The notes: generated from the letters alone by a model not told the origin. Counted from the stretch's first letter, positions 17,226 through 26,172 are shown. The stretch: 64,000 bases of DNA from an uncultured Lachnospiraceae bacterium (GCA_910578715.1 CAJTRL010000011.1:1-64000), one strand, 5' to 3'. A program made the numbers and translations.

Positions 17226-18095
17226 ATGCAGCAGGTAAATGACTTAATTGAAAAATATTTTTCCAAATTGCATATACCTTCGATTATCTGGACGGATGTT
17301 GTAGAAGTCTTTATTATCGCATTTCTGTTGTATCACATTATGCTGTGGATTAAGAATACGCGGGCCTGGGCGCTGTTAAAAGGGCTTCTTGTAATAGGGG
17401 CCTTTGTGCTGGTTGCAGTCTTTTTCAAGATGAATACAATTCTCTGGATTGTAACAAACTTGTTCAACGTTGCTGCGATTGCAATCGTTGTTGTGCTGCA
17501 GCCGGAGATGAGAAAGGCGCTTGAAGAACTGGGACGGAAAAATCTTTTTTCTTCCATTCTGACCTTTGATTCTTCCAAAACGGATGGCGGCCGCCTGTCA
17601 GACCGCACGATTAACGAAATCGTTAAGGCATCTGTGGAAATGGGAAAAGTAAAAACGGGGGCTCTGATTGTTATCCAGAATGAACAGCCGCTAAGCGAGT
17701 ATGAAAGAACCGGAATTGATGTGGACGGTATCGTTTCGAGCCAGCTTCTGATTAATATTTTTGAGCATAATACGCCGCTGCACGACGGGGCGGTTATCAT
17801 ACGGCAGAACCGCGTTACGGCGGCTACCTGTTACCTGCCTTTGTCGGATAACATGGCACTCAGCAAGGACTTGGGAACAAGGCACCGTGCCGGAGTCGGC
17901 ATTTCGGAAGCGACGGATTCCATGACAGTGATTGTCTCAGAGGAAACCGGAAAAATCAGCGTGGCATATCTTGGGGAGCTGTCCCGCGGACTGGATGCGG
18001 AACGGCTGAGGGAAATGCTTCGCAGCATTCAGGAAAAAGCGCCCGAAGATAAAAAGCGGAAGTTATGGAAAGGCAGGTCCAGAAATGAGAAATAA
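17226..18095 (+). CDS. cdaA: Membrane diadenylate cyclase CdaA
   Basis: CdaA condenses two ATP into cyclic di-AMP, the essential second messenger for potassium and turgor control. The 289-residue product has three N-terminal membrane helices, then the DAC domain with the catalytic DGAVII motif near residue 186 and the RHRAGVGISE motif near residue 219. The GALIVI and SSQLLINIFEHNTPLHDGA segments are typical. It overlaps cdaR by 11 bases, and glmM follows, which is the conserved cdaA-cdaR-glmM operon; both CdaR and GlmM are known to bind and modulate CdaA in other Firmicutes. Confidence 0.95.
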   Translation: MQQVNDLIEKYFSKLHIPSIIWTDVVEVFIIAFLLYHIMLWIKNTRAWALLKGLLVIGAFVLVAVFFKMNTILWIVTNLFNVAAIAIVVVLQPEMRKALEELGRKNLFSSILTFDSSKTDGGRLSDRTINEIVKASVEMGKVKTGALIVIQNEQPLSEYERTGIDVDGIVSSQLLINIFEHNTPLHDGAVIIRQNRVTAATCYLPLSDNMALSKDLGTRHRAGVGISEATDSMTVIVSEETGKISVAYLGELSRGLDAERLREMLRSIQEKAPEDKKRKLWKGRSRNEK

Positions 18096-19368
18096 ATTGT
18101 TGCGTAATTGGGGACTGAAGCTCTGCTCCTTCCTGATTGCTGCCGTCTTATGGCTTATTGTGACGAATATCAACGACCCTGTCGGAACATTCAGAGTATA
18201 TAATGTTCCGGTTACGATACAGAATGCAGACCTGATTACGAACAGCGGTCAGGTCTATGAAGTGCTGGACCATACGGATGTAATTGATGTCGTTACCATA
18301 TCGGCGAAACGCTCGATTATAGACTCACTGGACGAAAGCAATATCATTGCGGTTGCCGATATGAATGAGCTGACGAACCTGAATACGATTGCGATTAAAC
18401 TTTCAACGAATAAATATAATGATAAGCTGGAAAGCATCAGGGGAAATATTGATAATGTCAAATTGAATATTGAAGACGAAAAGACCAAGACGCTTCCTCT
18501 CCGGACGGTGACAATCGGTACCGTAAAAGAAGGCTATATGATTGGCGATATTACGACGGAGCAGAATCTGATTGAGATAACCGGACCGGAATCGGTGGTT
18601 TCCCAGGTAAAAAGGGCAGCGGCCACGGTAAATGTTTCCGGCTTTACCAATAATATCGGAACCGATTCGGCAATCCGTCTGTATGATGAAAATGATAAAA
18701 TCATCGATGTGGACAGTATTGTAAAGAATATCAATAAAGTGCGCGTTAATGTGGAAATTCTTGAATTGAAAACGGTAGATATTATCTGGAAAACGTCCGG
18801 TACGCCGGCAAGAGGCTATCTGGCCAACGGAGAGATTGAGGCGGGAAGGAACAGCATTACCATTGCGGGTAAGTCAAAAGCAATTGCCAACCTCTATTCC
18901 ATTGAAATTCCCGAGACAGTTCTTGATATAACAGGCGTCACAGAGAATCTGGAGACAATTGTGGATTTGACGGATTATCTGCCCGATGGTGTGATTCTGG
19001 CGGAAGAGGACTTCAAGGGTAAAGTAAACGTAATTGTCGGCGTGGAGCCTGTTGCGGAAAGAGTAATTGCATTCGATTTGAACAAAATCCAGCTGCTGAA
19101 TATGCCGGAGGGATTTGATGTCGAACTGGATATGGAAGAGGATTCGTATGATATTACGCTTACCGGTCTGGAACGGGATTTGGATGCGCTGGATATCAAT
19201 GCGATTCAGGCGTCTGTGGATATAACGGATTTAATGGAAGCAGAAGGATTAAACGAAATGAGCGCCGGAAACTATACGGTGGATGTGATATTTAACTTGG
19301 GAAATAACGCTGTATCACTAAAAAATAATTTTAGTATAAGACTAAATATAACGGAGGCAGAATCATGA
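18085..19368 (+). CDS. cdaR: CdaA regulator, YbbR-domain protein
   Basis: The 427-residue protein has one N-terminal membrane helix (LKLCSFLIAAVLWLIVTNI) and repeated YbbR domains facing outward. Repeats are marked by segments such as GTVKEGYMIGDITTEQNLIEITGPESVVSQV and the related GYLANGEIEAGRNSITIAGKSKAIANL. CdaR proteins sit in the membrane with CdaA and tune its activity. Translation is coupled on both sides: the start lies inside the cdaA end (11-base overlap) and the stop overlaps glmM by 4 bases. Confidence 0.92.
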   Translation: MRNKLLRNWGLKLCSFLIAAVLWLIVTNINDPVGTFRVYNVPVTIQNADLITNSGQVYEVLDHTDVIDVVTISAKRSIIDSLDESNIIAVADMNELTNLNTIAIKLSTNKYNDKLESIRGNIDNVKLNIEDEKTKTLPLRTVTIGTVKEGYMIGDITTEQNLIEITGPESVVSQVKRAAATVNVSGFTNNIGTDSAIRLYDENDKIIDVDSIVKNINKVRVNVEILELKTVDIIWKTSGTPARGYLANGEIEAGRNSITIAGKSKAIANLYSIEIPETVLDITGVTENLETIVDLTDYLPDGVILAEEDFKGKVNVIVGVEPVAERVIAFDLNKIQLLNMPEGFDVELDMEEDSYDITLTGLERDLDALDINAIQASVDITDLMEAEGLNEMSAGNYTVDVIFNLGNNAVSLKNNFSIRLNITEAES

Positions 19369-20714
19369 GCAGATTATTTGGTACGGATGGCGTAAGGGGT
19401 GTTGCAAATGAAGAACTTACTCCACAGCTTGCGATGCAGCTGGGGCAGGCGGGAGCTTATGTGCTTTCCAAAGAAAATCAGCATAAACCTACGATTATGG
19501 TAGGCTGTGACACAAGAATTTCAGGGGATATGCTGGCGAACGCCCTGATGGCGGGAGCCTGTTCCGTCGGAGCAAATGCGGTTTTCGTCGGCGTTGTGCC
19601 CACACCGGCAGTTGCTTATCTGACAAGAAAATATAAGGTGGATGCGGGCGTCGTTATCTCGGCATCCCACAATCCGGTGGAATTTAACGGCATTAAGTTT
19701 TTTGACGGGAACGGTTATAAACTTCCGGATTCTCTGGAAGACGAAATCGAAGAGCTGATTCGCAACGGTATGCAGGGAATTAAATTTCCTATCGGAGCGG
19801 GAGTCGGTAAAGTCAAATATCGTACCGATGCCAGGGAGGAATATATTAATCACGCAATTCAGGCGGTTAAAGTGGATTTGACGGGGCTTAAGATTGTTGT
19901 GGACTGTGCGGAGGGCGCTTCCTACTATACATCCATCGAAGCCCTGAAAGAATCTGGTGCGGAAATTGTGGCGATTCATACGAACCCGGACGGAAGCAAT
20001 ATTAATGCGAACTGCGGTTCTACGCATATGGAAGAATTACAGGCGAGAGTTGTATATGAGAAAGCCAACCTGGGCCTTGCTTTTGACGGAGATGCGGACC
20101 GTCTGCTGGCAGTAGATGAAAACGGCAAAATTGTGGATGGCGACCAGATTATGGCAATTGTCGGCAATCATATGAAGGCACAGGGAAAATTAAAGCTCGA
20201 TACAATTGTCGCTACGGTCATGAGCAATCTCGGATTTTTCCTGATGGGTGAAAAGAATGGCATTCATATTGAACAGACCAAAGTCGGAGACAGATATGTT
20301 CTGGAAAGAATGCGTGAAATGGGCGCAAGCCTTGGGGGCGAGCAGTCAGGACACATTATTTTTCTGGATGAGAATACGACGGGAGACGGCCTTCTCAGCG
20401 CGCTGCATCTTTTGAAAGTCGTTGTGGAGACGAAGAAATCGTTATCCGAACTGGCAAAGATTATGGAAGTGATGCCGCAGGCGCTTTTGAATGCCAAAGT
20501 GCCGAACCATAAGAAAGAACATTATATGGAATATCCTGAAATTGCGGATGCAATTGATGCGTTGAATAAGAAATTTGCCGGAGAAGGACGCGTTCTGATA
20601 AGGCCTTCCGGAACAGAGCCGCTTGTCCGTGTCATGATTGAAGGAAAAGACCAGAAAATGATAGAAGCGGAGGCCCGTAAACTGGCCGAACTGATACAGA
20701 ATATTATGTTGTAA
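19365..20714 (+). CDS. glmM: Phosphoglucosamine mutase
   Basis: GlmM converts glucosamine-6-phosphate to glucosamine-1-phosphate on the way to UDP-GlcNAc and peptidoglycan. The 449-residue product has the active phosphoserine loop ISASHNP (Ser101), the metal-binding loop DGDADR, the sugar-binding GGEQSGH motif and the C-terminal phosphate-binding RPSGTEPLVRVMIE. The N-terminus RLFGTDGVRG is characteristic of GlmM rather than other hexose-phosphate mutases. GGAGG lies upstream inside cdaR, with a 4-base ATGA overlap. It ends the long operon. Confidence 0.97.
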   Translation: MSRLFGTDGVRGVANEELTPQLAMQLGQAGAYVLSKENQHKPTIMVGCDTRISGDMLANALMAGACSVGANAVFVGVVPTPAVAYLTRKYKVDAGVVISASHNPVEFNGIKFFDGNGYKLPDSLEDEIEELIRNGMQGIKFPIGAGVGKVKYRTDAREEYINHAIQAVKVDLTGLKIVVDCAEGASYYTSIEALKESGAEIVAIHTNPDGSNINANCGSTHMEELQARVVYEKANLGLAFDGDADRLLAVDENGKIVDGDQIMAIVGNHMKAQGKLKLDTIVATVMSNLGFFLMGEKNGIHIEQTKVGDRYVLERMREMGASLGGEQSGHIIFLDENTTGDGLLSALHLLKVVVETKKSLSELAKIMEVMPQALLNAKVPNHKKEHYMEYPEIADAIDALNKKFAGEGRVLIRPSGTEPLVRVMIEGKDQKMIEAEARKLAELIQNIML

Positions 20715-20813
20715 TCATATTCGGAAAATGGTATAGTAAATAAGAAAGTATTTAAATCGGGGTTAAAATTCCATTAAGACCGGATATAAAATAAATTTGG
20801 AGGTATTGAGGGT

Positions 20814-21077
20814 ATGGTAAGTCAAAAAGTAGTCATTAAGAATCCTACCGGGCTACACCTAAGACCAGCGGGCATCCTATGTAAGGAGGCAATGAAGTTT
20901 AAGTCTTTAATTACATTTTCGTTCAAAGAAAATACAGCGAATGCCAAGAGTGTATTGAGCGTGTTGGGAGCATGTGTGAAGTGCGGAGATGAAGTTGAGT
21001 TCGTTTGTGACGGCGAGGATGAAGAGGAAGCGTTAAAAGCCCTTATCAATGCCATCGAGAGCGGTCTCGGAGAATAA
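20814..21077 (+). CDS. ptsH: Phosphocarrier protein HPr
   Basis: HPr carries phosphate from enzyme I to the sugar permeases of the PTS. The 87-residue product has the active His15 in NPTGLHLRPAG and Ser46 in NAKSVLSVLG, the site phosphorylated by HPr kinase in Firmicutes for catabolite control. Residue 16 is Leu where many HPrs have Ala. No ptsI follows, so enzyme I is encoded elsewhere. A GGAGG ribosome binding site precedes the ATG, and a strong terminator follows, so this is probably a single-gene transcript. Confidence 0.93.
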   Translation: MVSQKVVIKNPTGLHLRPAGILCKEAMKFKSLITFSFKENTANAKSVLSVLGACVKCGDEVEFVCDGEDEEEALKALINAIESGLGE

Positions 21078-21087
21078 TGCTCAGGAT

Positions 21088-21115
21088 AAGCCCGTTGTAT
21101 TGACGGGCTTTTTTT
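21088..21115 (+). terminator. Rho-independent terminator after ptsH
   Basis: An 8-bp stem AAGCCCGT / ACGGGCTT with a 7-base loop and an uninterrupted run of seven T. It separates ptsH from leuA. Confidence 0.92.
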
Positions 21116-21150
21116 CGTTCTAAAATTTTATAACGAATGGAGGAGAAATT

Positions 21151-22830
21151 ATGTTAAATTATCAGCGATATCGCAAAAATCCGGTGGTCGATTACCCGGA
21201 AAGGGAATGGCCGAACAAAGAAATTACGAAAGCGCCAGTCTGGTGCAGTGTGGACTTGCGGGACGGAAATCAGGCGTTAATTGACCCGATGATTGTACAG
21301 GAAAAAGTAGAATTTTTTAACTATCTGATAAAACTTGGCTTCAAGGAAATCGAAATCGGGTTTCCGGCGGCGAGCCAGATAGAATTTGATTTTCTGCGTC
21401 AGCTCGTAGACCGCAGAATGATACCGGACGACGTGGTGGTACAGGTGCTGACCCAGTGCCGGGAAGAACTGATTGACAGAACTTTTGAGTCGATAGAAGG
21501 CTGTAAACAGGCAATTGTGCATATTTACAATTCGACATCCACCTTACAGAGAGATGTTGTTTTCAACATGAACAGAGAGCAGATTATCAATATTGCGGTG
21601 GAAGGCACGAAGATGGTAAAAGAGCGTGCAAAAAAATTCCCCGGCAAGATTATTCTGGAATACTCTCCGGAAAGTTTTACCGGCACGGAGCTGGACTTTG
21701 CGCTGGAAATCTGTACGGCGGTTCAGGAGACATGGGGAGCGGATAAAGACAATCCAATTATCATCAATCTTCCTTCCACGGTGGAAATGAATACACCGAA
21801 TGTTTATGCAGACCAGATTGAATGGATGAATAAGCATTTTAAAAACAGAGAAAGCATTATTTTAAGCGTACATCCGCATAATGACAGGGGAACCGGCGTT
21901 GCGAGTGCGGAACTTGCGATGCTTGCCGGAGCGGAGCGCGTTGAAGGAACCTTATTCGGAAACGGTGAGAGAACCGGAAATGTAGATATTTTGAATATTG
22001 CCTACAATATGTTTTCACAGGGCCTTGACCCGGAATTAAATATCGAGCATATTAATGAAAGCATTGAAATCTATGAAAGATGCTGCAAAATTCCGATTCA
22101 TCCAAGACATCCTTACGCGGGTAAAATGGTGTTTACCGCTTTTTCCGGCTCCCACCAGGATGCCATCAACAAAGGCGTCAAAGCAATGAAAGAGCGGAAC
22201 AGCCAGATTTGGCAGGTTCCATATCTGCCGATTGACCCGGCGGACATCGGCAAAGAATATGAGCCGATTGTCCGGATTAATTCCCAGTCCGGCAAAGGCG
22301 GCGTCGCATTTATTATGGATACTTATTTTGGCTTCAAACTGCCCAAAGCAATGCACAAAGAATTTGCCAATGTCATTCAGGAGATTTCCGAGAAACAGGG
22401 AGAAGTTTCGCCCGACCAGATTATGGACTGCTTCCGCAAAGAATATCTGGAGCGGAAAGAACCGATTCATTTCCGCAAACTGCGCGTGGATGATTTAAGC
22501 GACCACACAAAGACCGAATTTGATACGAGGGTAGCCGTAACTTATACGGACCATGACGTGGAGAAAGTGTTTGAAGCGGTCGGCAATGGCCCGATTGACG
22601 CGGCGAAGAGGGGGTTACAGGAAGAACTTTCTGCCGATATCAAGATTCTGGATTATGAGGAGCACGCGCTTCAGAGCGGTTCCAATTCCCAGGCGGCGGC
22701 CTATATCCATCTGCTGGATGTAAACAGCGGAAAGGTTACCTACGGCGTCGGCGTAAGTTCTAATATTACGAGAGCGTCCATCCGGGCAATTTTCTCGGCT
22801 GTCAACAGACTGGGGCTTGGGGAAAAGTAA
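21151..22830 (+). CDS. leuA: 2-isopropylmalate synthase (type 2, LeuA)
   Basis: The enzyme condenses acetyl-CoA with 2-ketoisovalerate in the first committed step of leucine synthesis. The 559-residue product has the DRE-TIM metallolyase core (CSVDLRDGNQALIDPM, then SVHPHNDRGTGVASAELAMLAGAERVEGTLFGNGERTGN, whose HxH binds the metal) and a C-terminal LeuA regulatory domain (about residues 430-559) for leucine feedback. The starting region RYRKNPVVDYPEREWPNK is typical of the longer LeuA2 subgroup. GGAGGAG precedes the ATG. No leuBCD genes are adjacent and no T-box leader is visible. Confidence 0.93.
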   Translation: MLNYQRYRKNPVVDYPEREWPNKEITKAPVWCSVDLRDGNQALIDPMIVQEKVEFFNYLIKLGFKEIEIGFPAASQIEFDFLRQLVDRRMIPDDVVVQVLTQCREELIDRTFESIEGCKQAIVHIYNSTSTLQRDVVFNMNREQIINIAVEGTKMVKERAKKFPGKIILEYSPESFTGTELDFALEICTAVQETWGADKDNPIIINLPSTVEMNTPNVYADQIEWMNKHFKNRESIILSVHPHNDRGTGVASAELAMLAGAERVEGTLFGNGERTGNVDILNIAYNMFSQGLDPELNIEHINESIEIYERCCKIPIHPRHPYAGKMVFTAFSGSHQDAINKGVKAMKERNSQIWQVPYLPIDPADIGKEYEPIVRINSQSGKGGVAFIMDTYFGFKLPKAMHKEFANVIQEISEKQGEVSPDQIMDCFRKEYLERKEPIHFRKLRVDDLSDHTKTEFDTRVAVTYTDHDVEKVFEAVGNGPIDAAKRGLQEELSADIKILDYEEHALQSGSNSQAAAYIHLLDVNSGKVTYGVGVSSNITRASIRAIFSAVNRLGLGEK

Positions 22831-22849
22831 TAGAATGATTATTATATAA

Positions 22850-22881
22850 TCTGTGGGCAATATATCTGCCCACAGATTTTT
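22850..22881 (+). terminator. Rho-independent terminator after leuA
   Basis: A perfect 10-bp stem TCTGTGGGCA / TGCCCACAGA with a 7-base loop and TTTT. It lies 24 bases before the stop of the convergent glycosyltransferase gene and its arms are suited to either strand. Confidence 0.88.
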
Positions 22882-22904
22882 ATATATTTAAGAAAATGAA
22901 TAGT

Positions 22905-23618
22905 TTATGAAATTTTCTTGTTTAAGGTTCTAAAATCGTTCAAAGCCTTTAGTCCCAGTTTCATAATTTTTCGCATATTAATGGAATTAACCCCGCCCTG
23001 TCTTGGCCTGAATGTGACAGGAATATATTTAATCGTGCAGTTTTTCTTCGTATAAATAACGGTTAAAAGAACATTTGATAAATGATAATTTGGGGGAACC
23101 AGAGAAATATATTTTTTCAAAGTAGACGCATTCATTAGCCGGAAGGGTGTATTGGCATCTGTAACGTTCACATGAAAGCAGAGTTGTATAACGGCTTTCA
23201 AAGTTCGAGTTACAATGATGCGCGAAAAACCGTCCTGTCTGTTGTTTCGCCAACCAATCACCATGTCATAGTTGTTGCGTACTTCCCAAAATTGTGCAAA
23301 TTCGGAAGGCAGTGTCTGACCATCGGAGTCTGTCTGAAAAATAAAATCAGCGCCATGTGACAGTGCATAACGATAGGCCCATAGAACGGTCGCTCCATGA
23401 CCGCGGTTTTCTTTCGTAAGAGGAATCAAAAGAGGTCGTGAGACGGCACATTTGCATATTTTATCATAGGTTTCATCAGTACTTCCGTCATCAACTATAA
23501 TTAACCGGGATGTTCCGCCAGCATTATGCTGTTCGATAATTGGATACCAGTCATCGATAACTTGTTCAATATTTTCCGCTTCGTTGTAGGCGGGAATTGT
23601 AATAAATAATTTATCCAT
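22905..23618 (-). CDS. Family 2 glycosyltransferase
   Basis: The 237-residue protein is a GT-A fold enzyme: FITIPAYNEAENIEQVIDDWYP at the N-terminus, LIIVDDGSTDET, the acceptor/metal motif QTDSDGQ, then SRIIVTRTLK and a C-terminal NSINMRKIMKLGLKALNDF segment. It lacks C-terminal membrane helices, unlike many dolichol-phosphate-mannose-type relatives. The start at 23618 (MDKLF) is chosen because GGAGGA lies just upstream; an in-frame ATG 13 codons earlier is poorer. It is a single minus-strand gene between plus-strand neighbours and looks richer in A+T than they do, which may mean a separate origin. Donor and acceptor are unknown. Confidence 0.85.
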   Translation of the reverse strand: MDKLFITIPAYNEAENIEQVIDDWYPIIEQHNAGGTSRLIIVDDGSTDETYDKICKCAVSRPLLIPLTKENRGHGATVLWAYRYALSHGADFIFQTDSDGQTLPSEFAQFWEVRNNYDMVIGWRNNRQDGFSRIIVTRTLKAVIQLCFHVNVTDANTPFRLMNASTLKKYISLVPPNYHLSNVLLTVIYTKKNCTIKYIPVTFRPRQGGVNSINMRKIMKLGLKALNDFRTLNKKIS

Positions 23619-23657
23619 AGCTTCCTCCATAGAAATCTCTTGCGAAGAAAAATACAT

Positions 23658-23983
23658 TAATAGTTGATGCCGGACGGGCTAAAAAATTATGGCAATAATC
23701 AAGGAATTTTAGCCATGTAAGAAAAAGATGATAATTAGAATTTTGTGATACGCCGTTCTTCCTGTATTATAATAGTGACGTATTTATAAGTAAGAGACTT
23801 TTCTTGTATTTATGAGATTTATTGTAACAAACATATCTATAAAATGCAATTTATAAATTAGCCTCTTTAAATGAACTATAAAGAAGGCGCGCAGGATTGC
23901 CACATTATTGTAGAAAAGCGGACGTTTGTATGGTAAAATAATAAAGTCATATTTTGACGTCTGCAAGAAACGGAGGTATTATT
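23658..23983. other. Intergenic region, AT-rich, no gene seen
   Basis: About 326 bases between the divergent glycosyltransferase and sirtuin genes. A TATAAT occurs near 23766 and an extended -10 TGGTAAAAT lies about 50 bases upstream of the sirtuin start, each with only a weak -35. I see no structured RNA or convincing small gene here; a 60-residue minus-strand open frame has no supporting features. Confidence 0.5.
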
Positions 23984-24703
23984 ATGGGGCGTGAATTGGA
24001 ACAGTTAAATGAAATTATTCAGAACAGCGATAATATCGTTTTCTTCGGGGGCGCGGGCGTTTCCACCGAAAGCGGCATACCGGATTTCAGGAGTGTGGAC
24101 GGACTGTATAATCAGAAATACGATTATCCGCCGGAAACGATTTTGAGTCATACTTTTTACAGACAGAAAACAGACGAATTTTACAGATTTTACCGGGATA
24201 AGATGCTCTGTCTCGATGCGAAGCCCAATGCGGCGCATTTAAAGCTCGCGGAATGGGAGCAGAAGGGTAAACTGAAAGCGGTGGTTACCCAGAACATCGA
24301 CGGCCTTCATCAGGCCGCCGGGAGTAAAGTAGTGCTGGAACTGCACGGTTCTGTGCATCGAAATTACTGTGAGGACTGTGGGAAATCCTACGATGCGGAA
24401 TACATTCTGCATTCGGAAGGCGTGCCGGCCTGTACCTGCGGCGGCAGCATCAAACCGGATGTTGTCCTGTACGAAGAAGGACTGAACCAGAAGACACTGG
24501 AAGATGCAGTGCGGTATATCAGCGAAGCGGACGTTCTGATTATCGGCGGAACTTCGCTTGCGGTTTATCCGGCGGCGGGCCTGATTGACTATTATCGGGG
24601 GAATAAGCTCATATTGATTAACAAGACGCCGACGCCCCGGGACCGGGTGGCGGATTTGGTCGTACAGGGAAGCATCGGGGAAATTTTCAGCGCTTTGTCG
24701 TAA
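23984..24703 (+). CDS. cobB: NAD-dependent protein deacetylase (sirtuin)
   Basis: The enzyme removes acyl groups from protein lysines using NAD+, releasing nicotinamide and O-acyl-ADP-ribose. The 239-residue product has the NAD-binding GAGVSTESGIPDFRS, the TQNIDGLH motif, the catalytic His in ELHGS, a four-cysteine zinc site (CEDC and CTC with a preceding Cys) and the GGTSLAVYPAAGL motif. ATG 23984 (MGRELEQ) is chosen because of GGAGG upstream; residues encoded ahead of it are not conserved. It is followed 50 bases later by the DUF951 gene. Confidence 0.94.
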   Translation: MGRELEQLNEIIQNSDNIVFFGGAGVSTESGIPDFRSVDGLYNQKYDYPPETILSHTFYRQKTDEFYRFYRDKMLCLDAKPNAAHLKLAEWEQKGKLKAVVTQNIDGLHQAAGSKVVLELHGSVHRNYCEDCGKSYDAEYILHSEGVPACTCGGSIKPDVVLYEEGLNQKTLEDAVRYISEADVLIIGGTSLAVYPAAGLIDYYRGNKLILINKTPTPRDRVADLVVQGSIGEIFSALS

Positions 24704-24754
24704 CGTTTCCGGAAACGGATAGAAAATCTTTCAACTTTGATTTGAGGGGCAAAA

Positions 24755-24943
24755 ATGGATATTCAGGTAGGCGATATTATAAAATTAAAAAAGCAGCATC
24801 CATGTGGTTCCAAAGAATGGGAAGTATTGCGCATCGGAGCGGATTTCCGCTTAAAATGCAAAGGCTGCGGGCATCAGATTATGATTGCCCGCAGACTGGT
24901 GGAGAAGAATATCAGGGAAATCGTTGAGGGGAAGAGGGTTTAG
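24755..24943 (+). CDS. DUF951 family small protein
   Basis: A 62-residue protein of the DUF951/YyzM type: VGDIIKLKKQHPCGSKEWEVLRIGADFRLKCKGCGHQIMIAR. The three cysteines (HPCG and KCKGC) suggest a metal or nucleic-acid-binding beta-barrel. In many Firmicutes this gene lies just upstream of rpsF, as here. The function is not established. It starts at ATG 24755 after a TTGAGGGGC sequence. Confidence 0.88.
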   Translation: MDIQVGDIIKLKKQHPCGSKEWEVLRIGADFRLKCKGCGHQIMIARRLVEKNIREIVEGKRV

Positions 24944-24976
24944 TTGCCGTTTTTTGAAAAAATTTCTTTTTTGGAA

Positions 24977-25005
24977 TTGAAAATTCCGGAATACTATGGT
25001 ATTAT
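24977..25005 (+). promoter_or_regulatory. Promoter for rpsF-ssb-rpsR
   Basis: TTGAAA (24977-24982), 17 bases, TATTAT (25000-25005), with an overlapping TATAAT at 25003-25008. It gives a leader of about 85 bases before rpsF. Confidence 0.55.
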
Positions 25006-25045
25006 AATAGTCCGTGATGTTATAATGTAACAAACAGTTAAATAT

Positions 25046-25080
25046 CCTTGCTCCTTCCGTACCAGGAGGGGCCAGAGACC
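25046..25080 (+). promoter_or_regulatory. Candidate S6:S18 autoregulatory mRNA leader
   Basis: A small hairpin CTCCT (25051-25055) / AGGAG (25064-25068) exposes TTCCGTACC in its loop, including CCG at 25057-25059, just upstream of the rpsF ribosome binding site. Bacterial rpsF leaders commonly carry a hairpin with an unpaired CCG that the S6:S18 complex binds to repress the operon. The placement and CCG fit; the fold is by eye only. Confidence 0.4.
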
Positions 25081-25097
25081 AAAAGGAGGTAACAGGC

Positions 25098-25391
25098 ATG
25101 AACAAATATGAATTAGCCGTTGTTGTCAGTGCAAAAATCGAAGATGACGAGAGAGCTGCCACAGTAGAAAAATGCAAGGCGCTTATCGAAAGATTCGGTG
25201 GACAAGTTACGAATGTTGATGACTGGGGTAAGAGAAGATTAGCTTACGAAGTACAGAAAATGAAAGAAGCATTCTACTACTTTATCCAGTTCGACGCTGA
25301 AAGCACTGTCCCGGCAGAGATTGAGAGCCGTGTTCGTATTATGGACAATGTAATCAGATACTTGTGCGTGAGACAAGACGAGAAAAAGTAG
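25098..25391 (+). CDS. rpsF: 30S ribosomal protein S6
   Basis: S6 binds the 30S platform as a heterodimer with S18. The 97-residue product has the expected fold and the conserved segments MNKYELAVVVSAKIEDDERAATVEKCKALIERFGGQV, DDWGKRRLAYEVQKMKEAFYYFIQFDA and IMDNVIRYLCVR. An AAAGGAGG ribosome binding site precedes the ATG. It forms the universal rpsF-ssb-rpsR operon with short gaps (12 and 22 bases). Confidence 0.97.
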   Translation: MNKYELAVVVSAKIEDDERAATVEKCKALIERFGGQVTNVDDWGKRRLAYEVQKMKEAFYYFIQFDAESTVPAEIESRVRIMDNVIRYLCVRQDEKK

Positions 25392-25403
25392 AAAGAGGTA
25401 CTT

Positions 25404-25847
25404 ATGAATAAAGTTATCCTTATGGGGCGTTTGACGAGAGACCCTGAAGTAAGGTACTCTCAGGGGGAAAACGCGACGGCAGTTGCCAGATATACATTAG
25501 CTGTTGACCGAAGATTTAACCGGAACGGAGATGAAAATACTGCGGATTTTATTGGCTGTGTTGCCTTTGGCAGGTCGGCGGAATTTGCAGAGAAATATTT
25601 CCGTAAGGGAATCAAGATTGCGATTACGGGCCGCATTCAGACGGGCAGTTATACCAACAAAGACGGCGTCAAAGTATATACGACGGACGTTGTTGTGGAA
25701 GACCAGGAATTTGCGGAGAGTAAGAACAGCAGTGCGGCGGGGGACGGAGGATTCTCCGGTGGAAGCAGCAGGCCGGCCCCGGCAGCAGCGGGCGACGGAT
25801 TTATGAATATTCCGGATGGAATCGATGAGGAACTGCCATTCAACTAA
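25404..25847 (+). CDS. ssb: Single-stranded DNA-binding protein
   Basis: SSB coats single-stranded DNA and recruits replication and repair proteins through its C-terminal tip. The 147-residue product has the OB-fold (MNKVILMGRLTRDPEVRYSQGE...FNRNGDENTADFIGCVAFGRSAEFAEKYFRKGIKIAITGRIQTGSY), a glycine/serine/alanine-rich linker and the acidic tip DEELPFN, in which the usual DDDIPF is slightly altered and one Asn is added. It lies between S6 and S18. Confidence 0.96.
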   Translation: MNKVILMGRLTRDPEVRYSQGENATAVARYTLAVDRRFNRNGDENTADFIGCVAFGRSAEFAEKYFRKGIKIAITGRIQTGSYTNKDGVKVYTTDVVVEDQEFAESKNSSAAGDGGFSGGSSRPAPAAAGDGFMNIPDGIDEELPFN

Positions 25848-25869
25848 TTTTTGATAGGAGGTAAATGAT

Positions 25870-26133
25870 ATGGCTTATAATAAAACAGAAAAGCCTGATT
25901 TCCCTGCAAAGAGAAAAGGCGGAATCCGCAGAAGGAAAAAAGTCTGTGTATTTTGTGGAAAAGACAACTTAATTGACTACAAAGATGTTAATAAGTTAAA
26001 GAGATATGTATCTGAGAGAGGCAAAATTCTGCCCAGAAGAATTACCGGAAACTGCGCAAAACATCAGAGAGCGCTGACGGTAGCAATCAAACGCGCAAGA
26101 CATGTGGCTCTGATGCCTTATGTTCAGGATTAA
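25870..26133 (+). CDS. rpsR: 30S ribosomal protein S18
   Basis: S18 partners S6 on the 30S platform. The 87-residue product carries the conserved YKDVNKLKRYVSERGKILPRRITGNCAKHQRALTVAIKRARHVALMPYV core. It has VCVFCGKDN upstream, so with the later Cys it is of the cysteine-containing (zinc-capable) S18 form. AGGAGG precedes the ATG, and a strong terminator follows. Confidence 0.97.
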   Translation: MAYNKTEKPDFPAKRKGGIRRRKKVCVFCGKDNLIDYKDVNKLKRYVSERGKILPRRITGNCAKHQRALTVAIKRARHVALMPYVQD

Positions 26134-26172
26134 GCGCGGTTTTTTCAAGGAATGATATAAGACAGTATCTTC

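Noticed and set aside
21116..21150. T-box leader for leuA
   Set aside because: Only about 35 bases lie between the ptsH terminator and leuA; no T-box sequence is present.
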